A program made the position numbers and the translations under genes. Positions 54,603 through 63,468 of a DNA stretch of 64,000 nt are shown piece after piece. Numbering within the stretch: position 1 is the stretch's first letter; every line of letters starts with the position of its first letter. The stretch lies in the NCBI GenBank assembly GCA_011365055.1, contig RDOG01000009.1, forward strand, positions 108,548 to 172,547, given 5' to 3'. The notes below the pieces were generated by a model, which was not told the origin of the DNA, ran no database searches, and saw only the letters and a program-made list of their open reading frames with translations. Origin of the DNA: Promethearchaeota archaeon (GTDB taxonomy: Archaea > Asgardarchaeota > Lokiarchaeia > Helarchaeales > RDOG01).

Positions 54603-55412
54603 TTAAGGAAGTAATTCTTTTTTAATATAATGAAATTGTTTTGAAATTAAACTTGATAACAATTCTCTATTAGATGACAGAGGTAGTGTGTGAGGTTCTA
54701 ATACTAAGAATTCAAAATTCTTTAATTTAGTATTATTTATTTTTATATGTTCAAATATAAATTTTTGAATGTTAAAATCGCCAAAATGAAATGAAATTAT
54801 TCTTTCTGCAAATAAGTTTACAAGTTTTTTAACAAAATTACGTGATCGTTCTAAAGCATGAGAAATGTCTAATGTAAAATACAAAGAATCTATTGGGAAA
54901 CACTCAAAAATTTTTGATAAATATTTAATTTTTGAAGAAAATCGCCATTCTGACCATGTCATATTTTCGAGAGTGATTTTACAAGTTGATTTTTCTAAAA
55001 TCTTAGAAATTGTATCAATACAAAATTCAATTGCTTTTTTCTGCCATGTTTTTGACATTAATGATCGTGATACGAAAGAATTTTTCCCCGCATGTATTAA
55101 AAAATAGCGAGCATTTAATTTTTCTGCAAAACTTTCTGCCATCATTATCTCATTTAAGGTTATGTTTCTAATTCTTTCATTATAACTGGCCATGTTAAGA
55201 TCCTTTATAGGGGCATGAACGCCGATCTTGAAATTATAACTCTCTATTATGTCATTTATTTGTTTTGCGCATTTTGGAAATTCTTTCCAAATTTCTGGAT
55301 GTTCAGGTTGGATTTCAATACCATTAAAACCTAAATCATAACAAATTCGGCAAACTTGTTCAAAATTTATGCAATAAGTAGAGCGATCTAAACCTAAAAG
55401 TAAATTAATCAT
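54603..55412 (-). CDS. TIM-barrel sugar-isomerase / endonuclease IV-like protein
   Basis: 269 aa from the ATG at 55412. It fits the xylose-isomerase-like TIM-barrel superfamily (PF01261): LGFNGIEIQPEHPEIW, KIGVHAPIKDLNMAS, YFLIHAGKNSF, ITLENM, FTLDISHALE and SFHFGDF. These carry the His/Glu/Asp metal ligands. The gene may be a sugar isomerase, epimerase or AP endonuclease; it cannot be assigned further. Divergent from the hydrolase gene with a 53-nt spacer. Confidence 0.72.
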   Translation of the reverse strand: MINLLLGLDRSTYCINFEQVCRICYDLGFNGIEIQPEHPEIWKEFPKCAKQINDIIESYNFKIGVHAPIKDLNMASYNERIRNITLNEIMMAESFAEKLNARYFLIHAGKNSFVSRSLMSKTWQKKAIEFCIDTISKILEKSTCKITLENMTWSEWRFSSKIKYLSKIFECFPIDSLYFTLDISHALERSRNFVKKLVNLFAERIISFHFGDFNIQKFIFEHIKINNTKLKNFEFLVLEPHTLPLSSNRELLSSLISKQFHYIKKELLP

Positions 55413-55465
55413 TAAAACATAAATGAACCTAATTGAATAAAATTCTTTCACCTAGGGTTCTATTA

Positions 55466-56209
55466 ATGAAACAAGAAAAATTTACATTAAAATCTAATAA
55501 TGAGACAATATCAGGAGTATTTACAACTCCACAATTGATCAAGACACCCATTTCTGCAGTTATAATTTGTCATGGCATACCTTCCATGGAAGGAAAGAAT
55601 TTGGCAGTAGAAGAAAAAGGCTATTTACAGATTTCAGACGCTTTTGCAAAAAATGGATTTATATCCTTAGTCTTCAATTTTCAAGGATGTAAAGGAAGTA
55701 CAGGGAAATATTCTCCATTAAATTGGGTGGTCAATTTAAATTCTATTATTGAATTCGTTAACCTTAAATTTAATGTCTCAAGAACTTTTGTTTTGAGCTT
55801 CTCGGGAGGCGCCATGATATCAGTAATGACAGTAGCGAAAAATCCAAAAGTTAATTTTTTGATTACTTGCGCTTGTCCGTCTGATTTAACTCCCAATAAT
55901 AATTTTATAAATCTGCTAGGAGAGGGATTATTAATATCTTTTCAAGAACAAAAATTGAATAAAAACCAAATTATTAGCGAATTGGAAGAAATTAATCCTT
56001 TAAATTGGGTAAATAAAATCTCCCCGAGAGAAATTTTAATACTTCATGGAAAAAAAGATGATTTAATTCCCCCAAATCATTCAAAAAAATTATTTACCCA
56101 TGCTAAAGAACCAAAGAAGATTTATTTTTTTGAGAATTTAGGTCATAAATTAAGAAGAGAATCTATCGTCATTGATTATGTAATAAAATGGTGTTTAGAA
56201 AAAATTTAG
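55466..56209 (+). CDS. alpha/beta hydrolase (peptidase S9/esterase-like)
   Basis: 247 aa from the ATG at 55466. Motifs: VIICHGIPS (oxyanion), the nucleophile turn LSFSGGAM (usual GxSxG with Ser for the first Gly), the acid in LHGKKDDLIPP and His in LGHKLR. Cytosolic, without a signal. Resembles small archaeal esterases/acylpeptidases. Divergent from the TIM-barrel gene; substrate unknown. Confidence 0.78.
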   Translation: MKQEKFTLKSNNETISGVFTTPQLIKTPISAVIICHGIPSMEGKNLAVEEKGYLQISDAFAKNGFISLVFNFQGCKGSTGKYSPLNWVVNLNSIIEFVNLKFNVSRTFVLSFSGGAMISVMTVAKNPKVNFLITCACPSDLTPNNNFINLLGEGLLISFQEQKLNKNQIISELEEINPLNWVNKISPREILILHGKKDDLIPPNHSKKLFTHAKEPKKIYFFENLGHKLRRESIVIDYVIKWCLEKI

Positions 56210-56291
56210 GGAACTAAAAAAAATAAAAAAGAAGGAATGATATAATTAATATCTAAAAAATGAAAACCTTAAACAAAGGATGAAAAAATAA

Positions 56292-56735
56292 ATGAGCACT
56301 GTCGAATTATTAGGAATTGTTACTTTGTGGATGGTTTTTATACAATTTCTTTTAGGTATATTAACCTTAAATATTTTGATAAAATATATGAACTTTGCTG
56401 ATTATAAAATAACTTTAACGTTAGAAACAAAAAGAAAGTTGAGTGTTTGGAATACAACCTTTATCTCTTTGGAAAGTGCAATCATACCGTTTATAGTTAT
56501 ACTTAGTATTATGATCCCTATTAGTCTATTTTTTGAATCATTAAATTTTGGTTATTTTTCTATTTTCTTTTTTTTCATTCCAGTTTTCATTATTTTAGGT
56601 CAGTTCAAAATAATTTGGAGTTATTATAGAGATTTTGGCAAAATTCGAGCGTTTTTAAGTTTTGTAGTTTGGTGGGGACCCTCATTTTTAATATCTGTAT
56701 TAGTTTTATTTTTAACTAACACGTTTTTCATTTAA
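56292..56735 (+). CDS. four-TM membrane protein (147 aa)
   Basis: Four hydrophobic segments (about 8-30, 56-80, 85-108, 120-145) with short charged loops. No family recognised. It is followed 30 nt later by the small charged protein and the PH-like gene on the same strand, which suggests one transcript linking a membrane protein with soluble partners. Confidence 0.55.
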   Translation: MSTVELLGIVTLWMVFIQFLLGILTLNILIKYMNFADYKITLTLETKRKLSVWNTTFISLESAIIPFIVILSIMIPISLFFESLNFGYFSIFFFFIPVFIILGQFKIIWSYYRDFGKIRAFLSFVVWWGPSFLISVLVLFLTNTFFI

Positions 56736-56765
56736 AAAAATAAGTTAATTAATTCAGGTGATCAA

Positions 56766-56963
56766 ATGGATCAAGATGAAATCTTTGATGATGAAGATGA
56801 AGAGAAGAGAGTAGAAGAAGAAAGAAAAAAGTTGAAGGAATTAGGGTTAGAAGGAGCATCTATTAACGCATTTGAAAATATTACGAGTTCAGATCAAAAG
56901 AATTTACACAAAAAAAGGGAAGAAGAACAAAAATCAAAGAAATTCATTGGATTTGGGGAATAA
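56766..56963 (+). CDS. small charged protein (65 aa)
   Basis: Acidic N-terminus (MDQDEIFDDEDEEKR) then a Lys/Glu-rich helix. GGTGATC sits 3-4 nt before the ATG, a strong ribosome-binding site. It overlaps nothing and ends 2 nt before the PH-like gene, so the pair is translationally linked. No family recognised; probably a disordered or coiled partner. Confidence 0.5.
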   Translation: MDQDEIFDDEDEEKRVEEERKKLKELGLEGASINAFENITSSDQKNLHKKREEEQKSKKFIGFGE

Positions 56964-56965
56964 TT

Positions 56966-57589
56966 ATGGCTGATAGATACTGGAATGATGATGGACAACC
57001 TTTTATTTTCGAAGGAGAAACAATAGAAATTAGTATTCCTAATGTCTCTATTGGAGGAACCTATTCTTCTAAAAATGAATTAAATATATCTGACTTGAAA
57101 GAAGGAGAACTGTATATAACAACAAATAGAATTATCTTTATTAGCAAAATTAAAGAAACTCAAAAAATTCGTGAAAGCTATGATGGGGTTTCTATATTTT
57201 TGGAAGATATTGAAAGTATGAAACGAGAGAAAAAGAAATTTTCATTGCTTTGTAATATAAAATCTGGAAAAAGGGGAAAACGAGCTAGAGTTTACTTTAA
57301 AGACATTGAAGAAAACAGTTTAGAAAAAATTGAGGTTTATTTAACTAAAAAAATTCTAGAATTAAATGAATTAAAAGTTGGATCTAAACCAATAAAACAA
57401 GAAGAGGATAAAAAGACGAAAAAAGAACAACAAAAAATTGATAAAAAGGTCAAACAAGAACAATCGCTTTTTGAAGAAGCCTCAGTTGATGAAATTGAAT
57501 TAATATGCCCAGCATGCGGCTCTGATGTAGTATATAGACCAGGTATGAAAAAATGTCCAATTTGCGGCAAAGATGTTAAGTTTCTTTAA
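56966..57589 (+). CDS. PH/GRAM-like domain protein with C-terminal zinc ribbon
   Basis: 207 aa. Residues about 15-130 look like a PH-superfamily (GRAM/GLUE-type) fold with the signature LYITTNRIIFIS, then SIFLEDIESM and YLTKKILELN (C-terminal helix). A charged linker leads to a zinc ribbon CPACG...CPICG (about 180-202). PH-like domains bind lipids or proteins; ESCRT-II Vps36 has a comparable LxLTTHR motif in its GLUE domain, but that match is weak. The gene lies at the 3' end of a small operon. Confidence 0.55.
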   Translation: MADRYWNDDGQPFIFEGETIEISIPNVSIGGTYSSKNELNISDLKEGELYITTNRIIFISKIKETQKIRESYDGVSIFLEDIESMKREKKKFSLLCNIKSGKRGKRARVYFKDIEENSLEKIEVYLTKKILELNELKVGSKPIKQEEDKKTKKEQQKIDKKVKQEQSLFEEASVDEIELICPACGSDVVYRPGMKKCPICGKDVKFL

Positions 57590-57782
57590 CGATAATAAAT
57601 ATTTGGATTTAATTCCAAATTAATACTAAAAGATACTTGAAGATATGTTTTTTTTAAAGGTTTATTGTTTGAAAATTAATTTTAAGAAAATAATTTGCTT
57701 ATAATACTATCGAAAAAGAAAGAAATTTAAATTATAAATAATTATTATTCAAATAAATAGAATACTTAAATGGAGTGCATTA

Positions 57783-58352
57783 ATGGTGCCTAGTAAAACA
57801 GCGGCTGGAGATCTAGTATTTAAAATAGTCTATTTTGGTCCGGAATTAGCAGGAAAAACGACTTCTATTAAATGGTTACATGAAAAAGAAGAGGGTATTC
57901 AAACGGGTAAATTAACTAGCGTAAAAGGTAGTAAAGATGCTGGTTTTTTTGACCGCATGATGGTAAAAATTGGAAAAAAGGTATCATTTCAAATTTGGTC
58001 TGTTGCAGGTAGAAAAGGTCATACAAGCTTAAGAAAAGTCATTTTAGAAGGATGCGATGGTCTAGTGTTTGTTTGGTCAGCTTTAAGAGATTCGTGGAAA
58101 GATAATTTAAGATCTATTAATGAATTAATAGATATTTTGAAAGAAAAATTGACAAACATCCCTATAGTATGCATGATTAATAAACAAGACTTACCTAAGG
58201 ACAAAATGGTTAAACGGGACGAAATTATAAAAGTATTTGAAAAAGCTAATTTAAATCATGTTAAATTTTTGGATACTATCGCCATAAAAGGGGAAAATGT
58301 GAAAGAAGCGTTCACTATTTGTGCAAAAGATATATTACAAAATTTCAAATAA
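57783..58352 (+). CDS. Ras/Arf-like small GTPase with altered switch II
   Basis: 189 aa. G1 GPELAGKTT (K25), G4 NKQD (133-136) and the hydrophobic strand DGLVFVWSA are typical of the Ras/Arf/MglA superfamily. The switch II motif reads WSVAGRKG, where Ras has WDTAGQ: the metal-linked Asp becomes Ser73 and the catalytic Gln becomes Arg77. Slow or activator-dependent hydrolysis, or a constitutive state, would be expected. No lipidation motif is visible. Asgard genomes carry many such GTPases. A 190-nt AT-rich region precedes it. Confidence 0.8.
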   Translation: MVPSKTAAGDLVFKIVYFGPELAGKTTSIKWLHEKEEGIQTGKLTSVKGSKDAGFFDRMMVKIGKKVSFQIWSVAGRKGHTSLRKVILEGCDGLVFVWSALRDSWKDNLRSINELIDILKEKLTNIPIVCMINKQDLPKDKMVKRDEIIKVFEKANLNHVKFLDTIAIKGENVKEAFTICAKDILQNFK

Positions 58353-58544
58353 TACAAATTTTAAAAGAATACTAATAAATAGCACTAGAAATCATCATTT
58401 TTTATTTCTATTACTAATATTTGCAAATTTTAAATTCATTATAAATTAAGTAAAATAATTGATTATTTCTATCAATTAGTACCAAAAAAAGTAAAAATTC
58501 TAAATGTAAAATACTAATAAAAATAAAAATTTTGATGGCTCACT

Positions 58545-59882
58545 ATGTCTGAAGAGTTTGATTGTTGTATAATAGGTGCAGGCATAGCTGGTTTGATGAC
58601 TGGTGCAGCTTTGGCTAAAAAGGGTCTAAAAATCATTATTTTGGAAAAAACTTCAAAATTAGGTGGAAGATCTGCATGTACTGAATATAAAAATGGATAT
58701 TTAGTTGATAATGGAATTCATGTGATTAGATATTGTAAAAAAAGCCCTACTGCAAAAATATTTAAAAAATTTTTAGGGGAAAAACTACAATTAATTGAAT
58801 TAGGGGATGGAAAATTCTTTTATGAAGGAAGGTGGTACGATTATCCTTTATCTGCAGCTGCAATCCAAACTACGGACTTCTTTACGGATAAAGAAAAAGA
58901 AAAATTTATGAAAATTCTAGCAGATGAAATCATTCAGGGAAAGAGTGAACCTCTATTAAATACAAATGTTAAAAAATGGCTTCTGGATTTAGAAAAAAAA
59001 TATGAACTTAAGTCAAAAGGTCCAAGAATTTTTCTCGAAACTTTAGCAAAATTTATGCTTGTTTCACCAGGTATGCTCGACAAACTTTCAGTTGGTGAAT
59101 TGAAAGCAGGGATTCAATTAGGTTTAAAAGCTGGAAAAGGTGCATGTTATCCTAAAGGAAGTTGGAAATCGTTAATTGGAAAATTATCAAATATTATTAG
59201 AACAAATGGAGAAATAAGAACAGGATCAACAGTTAAAAAAGTTATAATTAATAATAAAAAGGTTGAAGGAGTAATATATAATGATCAAAAAAAGATTAAG
59301 TCTAAAATCGTTGTTGTAAATTTACCTTGTACTAATATTTTTTCAATACTTGACGAAAAATTATTTTCTAAGAAATTTATTGATTTATGTAATGGAATAA
59401 TACCTTCTGTTGGAGTATCCATTGATTTTGGGTTAAAGAAAAAAATTTCAGAATTTAATGGAAGTATTTTATCTGCAAATCCTTTCACAATGTCCATATT
59501 CACTTCAAACATTGATCCTGATGTAGCTCCTGAAGGAGAACAATTATATACAATCTTTCAACCTACAACAATCGAAACGATAAAAGACGAAAAAAAATCA
59601 AATGAAGTTATAAAAAACATAGAAAAACTTTTAGAACAAATGTTCCCTGGTTTTTCAAATGTAATCTCTTGGAAAAGAGCTATTAAATACCAATTAGTTG
59701 ATGCAGCGATTCCTTTGGTTACTCAACATAGGAATAAAAGACCTAACATACAAAGTAAAGAAATAGAGAATCTTTATTTTACTGGTGATTCTTATAATGG
59801 TCCAGGGACAGGAGGAGAAATTGCTCATGCATCAGCAGAACTTTGTATTCAGGCAATATTAAATGATTTAAACCTATCTTAA
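58545..59882 (+). CDS. FAD-dependent oxidoreductase, phytoene-desaturase-like
   Basis: 445 aa. The N-terminal dinucleotide fold is CCIIGAGIAGLMTG, with E at the end of strand 2 and KLGGRSACTE. C-terminal FAD-binding stretch: LYFTGDSYNGPGTGGEIAHASAELC. This is the amine-oxidase/phytoene-desaturase superfamily, which desaturates or oxidises isoprenoid and other substrates. Substrate unknown. It lies between the GTPase and a surface-protein gene on the same strand. Confidence 0.8.
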   Translation: MSEEFDCCIIGAGIAGLMTGAALAKKGLKIIILEKTSKLGGRSACTEYKNGYLVDNGIHVIRYCKKSPTAKIFKKFLGEKLQLIELGDGKFFYEGRWYDYPLSAAAIQTTDFFTDKEKEKFMKILADEIIQGKSEPLLNTNVKKWLLDLEKKYELKSKGPRIFLETLAKFMLVSPGMLDKLSVGELKAGIQLGLKAGKGACYPKGSWKSLIGKLSNIIRTNGEIRTGSTVKKVIINNKKVEGVIYNDQKKIKSKIVVVNLPCTNIFSILDEKLFSKKFIDLCNGIIPSVGVSIDFGLKKKISEFNGSILSANPFTMSIFTSNIDPDVAPEGEQLYTIFQPTTIETIKDEKKSNEVIKNIEKLLEQMFPGFSNVISWKRAIKYQLVDAAIPLVTQHRNKRPNIQSKEIENLYFTGDSYNGPGTGGEIAHASAELCIQAILNDLNLS

Positions 59883-59906
59883 CAGATTTAGTGAGGGTCA
59901 TTTCTT

Positions 59907-61022
59907 TTGGAAAGACGAAAAATTAGAAAAGAAAAGCAAAAGGAATTAGAGAAGAAAAAAGCGGATTTGAAGAAAACAGGAAAAAATAAATCTGTATCTG
60001 ATAAGAGCAGCTATTTTTCCAAAAAATATGCTTTTCTATTAATTGCTATTGTTATTTTAGCAATAGTTATTCCAATTTTAGTCATTTTCTTGACCCCTAC
60101 TACGGCAAGTTCTGTTTTCACTGAATCGGATAATATATACTATACGTATGAAAATAATATATTATCTGCAGATTTTATTAGTTGTAAATATGGTTTCGCA
60201 GTTACTGGAGCTGTAATTGATGCAGGAATCAAAGATGAATTTGATTTTGATATAATACATTCCAATATCACGCGTACATATACGGGAGATTTGATTCAAA
60301 TTGTCAACTCAACTTTAGGTAAAGAAATTGATTATTCAATCGGAGGAATACCAAATATTGATTTTAATATAATTAAAATAAGTGATGGATTAATGAATTA
60401 TCCCTGTTCGGTTTGGTGGAACCATAATTTAACCAATACAACCTTGGATTCACAAAAAACAGATTTAAACAACTATATTACAAATCTTCATCTTGATACA
60501 TCAATTAATTCCTTAACTACGAATCTGAATAGCACTCAGGATTTAAATGTGAAATTTTCAATAAGTGGAGGCAACTCTTTGACGGGATTTAATAAGATTG
60601 ATATGTTAAAACTAAGCTTTAGTTTTAAAAATCAAGAAAATATAACTTTTACGAGACCTTTACCTATCAACTCAAGCCTTTTCATTAATAATGATGAAAT
60701 CACATTTTGTAAAGTAGCTTATGATATAAAAGCTAATCAAGAAATTATATTTGAATTCAATTTAACGATAAATTGTAAAAATAACTTCACCAATCTCAAT
60801 TTAATTAATCCTATTCAAAATTCTCAGATTTTCATACAATTTAAAAACAAATTGATAAACGATATTTATTCCCACTATTCTACTCTTGGTGAAGCAAGTT
60901 TGGAGCGAATAAATGATTTATCAAATAAAGCAAAAGAAGCTTGGAACAATTTAGATAGAATTAAATATTTAAACTTATTAATTAAAGTCCCTTTAATATA
61001 TAATTCATCAATTTATATCTAA
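59907..61022 (+). CDS. single-TM extracytoplasmic protein, N-glycosylation sites
   Basis: 371 aa from a TTG start at 59907, 24 nt after the oxidoreductase. Very basic N-terminus (1-40), one membrane segment (about 43-65), then a large beta-rich outer domain with many Asn-X-Ser/Thr sites (NIT, NST, NLT, NTT, NSS). Its layout suggests a type II membrane protein with a glycosylated outer domain. No family recognised. Convergent with the longin-like gene, overlapping it by 4 nt. Confidence 0.65.
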   Translation: MERRKIRKEKQKELEKKKADLKKTGKNKSVSDKSSYFSKKYAFLLIAIVILAIVIPILVIFLTPTTASSVFTESDNIYYTYENNILSADFISCKYGFAVTGAVIDAGIKDEFDFDIIHSNITRTYTGDLIQIVNSTLGKEIDYSIGGIPNIDFNIIKISDGLMNYPCSVWWNHNLTNTTLDSQKTDLNNYITNLHLDTSINSLTTNLNSTQDLNVKFSISGGNSLTGFNKIDMLKLSFSFKNQENITFTRPLPINSSLFINNDEITFCKVAYDIKANQEIIFEFNLTINCKNNFTNLNLINPIQNSQIFIQFKNKLINDIYSHYSTLGEASLERINDLSNKAKEAWNNLDRIKYLNLLIKVPLIYNSSIYI

Positions 61023-61813
61023 AGAAGTGTATAAATGAATATATCTTCCAATCCTACTTCTTTTATTCTTTCCCAATCACTTTTTATATAAGGGTAAATA
61101 TAATTCGCCATTAATACAGCTAAATCCTCTGGGTTATAATTTAGATAGTAATTTTTTATATAATGAAATACATTTTGTATTTTCTCCTTGATTATAGGTA
61201 TATCGATCGACATCAAGAATGATGGGTCCCAATCACCACTTGTACCAAACGCTTGACCAATAACATCCAAATCACCACCTTCAATTAACGTTGAAAAATC
61301 TGGAAATGATTGAAATCGTTGAATTACACTTTGTATCACGTCCAATAAGTCCATTCTTTTTGCGGCATCTGCAACATCTTTCATTTGTTCCCATTGATTT
61401 ATGATTGTATCAAGTTCAGTATAAAAGGTTTCAAAATCTGAAGAAAAATATTTTTCGATTCCACCACCATATAATGCTTCAAATGGACTCCCAAAACGAT
61501 TTATAAAAGAATCTCCAATTAGATTTAGTTGTTCCTTTAAAATTTCCATATCAGATTCTTTATCTGTTGCAATTATTAATATAAGACCTTTTTTTTCTTC
61601 ATATATCCAACGCATACCTACCATATTTAAACTTTCAAGTCCTTTTCCACCTTCCGCAGAAGCAAGCTCAGCTTCAGCATATTGATATAATCCATAAATT
61701 GCCTGTAAAAATCCATTAACAAGTGATTGGCTACTTTCTATTCCTCTATAACTCCTTTGCAACAATATTCTACCGGATTGTTTTTCACAAATCCATAATT
61801 CCTTTATCATCAA
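61019..61813 (-). CDS. longin-like domain protein (264 aa)
   Basis: The first 115 residues follow a longin/roadblock-like order: a first strand KELWICEKQSGRILLQRSY, a long helix VNGFLQAIYGLYQYAEAE, strands GMRWIYEEKKGLILIIATD and a second helix EILKEQLNLIGDSFINRFG. The C-terminal 150 residues are helical. Longin domains are found in SNAREs, adaptin small chains and TRAPP, and Asgard archaea are known to encode them. Assignment rests on the secondary-structure pattern. It lies 2.7 kb from the small GTPase, a typical partner of longin/roadblock folds. Confidence 0.6.
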   Translation of the reverse strand: MMIKELWICEKQSGRILLQRSYRGIESSQSLVNGFLQAIYGLYQYAEAELASAEGGKGLESLNMVGMRWIYEEKKGLILIIATDKESDMEILKEQLNLIGDSFINRFGSPFEALYGGGIEKYFSSDFETFYTELDTIINQWEQMKDVADAAKRMDLLDVIQSVIQRFQSFPDFSTLIEGGDLDVIGQAFGTSGDWDPSFLMSIDIPIIKEKIQNVFHYIKNYYLNYNPEDLAVLMANYIYPYIKSDWERIKEVGLEDIFIYTLL

Positions 61814-62004
61814 TTAACATCACTATTAATTACAAATTTTTATTGATTGTAATAATGTTTCAATGCTTTTATTTTTTTATAAAAATAGGAAAAAAACTCT
61901 CTCTCCCCTAACAAAAGCTGATTTTAGAATTATAAAAGATCGAGTTAATATCATAATAAAATCGGTTAAAATAATAAAATTACATAAAAAATAAAAAATA
62001 TTTT

Positions 62005-62024
62005 TTTTGTTTTTTATATTTAAA
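62005..62024 (+). promoter_or_regulatory. TATA-like box upstream of tfb
   Basis: TTTTTATATTTAAAAG lies about 20-35 nt before the candidate TTG starts of the TFB gene. A transcription start near 62040-62045 is predicted, leaving almost no leader. Confidence 0.35.
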
Positions 62025-62051
62025 AGTAAATATTAAAATTTGGGTGAAATT

Positions 62052-63080
62052 TTGATAGAAAAAAATAATAAACTAACATCTTTAGAGGAAGCTTGTTGTA
62101 ATCATAAAATAATTTTAAATTATTCAACAGGCGAATATGTGTGTTGCAAGTGCGGTTTAGTAACTGATAAACAATACGTTAATTCGAGCTTCAAAATGAC
62201 TAATTATGATTCTCAATCAAAATTTAATTCGTCAAAACATTATGTTGCTTTAGGAGATAGAATTAATGTCATTGATGGAATGGGAAGTTATATTGATTAT
62301 CAATATTCCAACTTTTTTGTAGATAAAAATGGACAACCAATATCATGTAAAAATCAAAGCCTTTTTAAAAGATTAAAATATAAACATGATATTCGTGCAA
62401 AATTAAGTAATAAAGAAACAGATTTTAGAGCATTAAATACATTAAATAAAATAGCATCAAAGCTCGAATTAAAGGATAACATTCGTGATCGAGCAGCTTA
62501 TTTTTATCAAAAAATTATAAGAAATGAAATGAAAATTACAAATCATTTAACTTTAGCTGCATTATGTTTATTACTAGCTGCCAGAGAATTTAAAGAAAAT
62601 GGACCATTAACTGTTCAAGAAATTGCAAATACTTTTAAAAAATATGGGCATAGAGTAAGTCCTCGTTCTATTATTCAATTATCTTTAAAAATTAAACCTG
62701 AATTTCCTAATATATTTAATAAAAAATCAAGAAAAAGCGAAGAGTATATGCCTCGTATCATTTCCAATGTGATGAACTTTCAAGAAATAAAATCAAGATT
62801 AAAATCAAAAAATATTGATCTTCGTTTTTATGAGAGAAATCTCTTGAATGAAAGTATGAACATTCTCAAAAATTTAGATAATAAATCAAGAGGAGGAAGG
62901 AATCCATTTATTTTAGCTGTGGCAACTGTTTATGCTGCAGATCAAAAAATTTCTGAAAAATATCGTTTTAAGTCCATATTGACGCAAAATTTATTATCTA
63001 GATGTACCCAAACTGCAGAGTACAGTATAAGAGATCATTGGAGGACTTTATTAGTTCAGTTTATAAAAAATAAAAAGTGA
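62052..63080 (+). CDS. tfb: transcription initiation factor IIB (TFB) paralogue
   Basis: 342 aa from a TTG at 62052 that has GGTGA just upstream; a TTG at 62040 is also in frame. An N-terminal zinc ribbon reads ACCNH...CCKCGLV, with a His in the first knuckle. It is followed by a divergent B-linker (DGMGSYIDYQ) and two cyclin folds (FRALNTLNKIASKLEL to KPEFP, then MPRIISNVMNF to the end). The length is complete. TFB recruits RNA polymerase to TBP-TATA; this divergent copy is likely one of several alternative TFBs. Last complete gene of the window. Confidence 0.8.
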   Translation: MIEKNNKLTSLEEACCNHKIILNYSTGEYVCCKCGLVTDKQYVNSSFKMTNYDSQSKFNSSKHYVALGDRINVIDGMGSYIDYQYSNFFVDKNGQPISCKNQSLFKRLKYKHDIRAKLSNKETDFRALNTLNKIASKLELKDNIRDRAAYFYQKIIRNEMKITNHLTLAALCLLLAAREFKENGPLTVQEIANTFKKYGHRVSPRSIIQLSLKIKPEFPNIFNKKSRKSEEYMPRIISNVMNFQEIKSRLKSKNIDLRFYERNLLNESMNILKNLDNKSRGGRNPFILAVATVYAADQKISEKYRFKSILTQNLLSRCTQTAEYSIRDHWRTLLVQFIKNKK

Positions 63081-63468
63081 ATTTGTAGAAACGAAAAAAA
63101 AAATTGACTTTAAAACGAAAAAAAAAATTGACTCCCTAAAAATTTTTGACTTTTTTTACCTCTAAGGAACTAAAGAATTTTTCAACGCTTCAAATAATAT
63201 GAATATTTTCTCTCTAGACCAAATTTAAATTATTTATAACTAATTATAATAAAAAAACGAATTTTTTTCTTTAATTTAAATAATGAATTGAATCTATCTA
63301 TTTCCTTTCCATCAGATCTATCATTTTTCTATTGGGGGTTTAATTATTTAAATGATTAATTTATAAAATAACATTAACTTGTATTAAAAATAAATTTAAT
63401 AGTTAATTTCATAAAAATAAAGCCATTAAATCTTTTAATTGAAAAACCTCTTAAAATATGGGAAAAAA
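63081..63468. other. intergenic region with short direct repeats
   Basis: The word AAACGAAAAAAAAATTGACT occurs twice (about 63090-63110 and 63114-63133), with a third TTGACTTTTT remnant at about 63147. The rest is AT-rich sequence. It could hold the TFB terminator (T-runs near 63150) and the promoter of the next gene. Confidence 0.5.
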
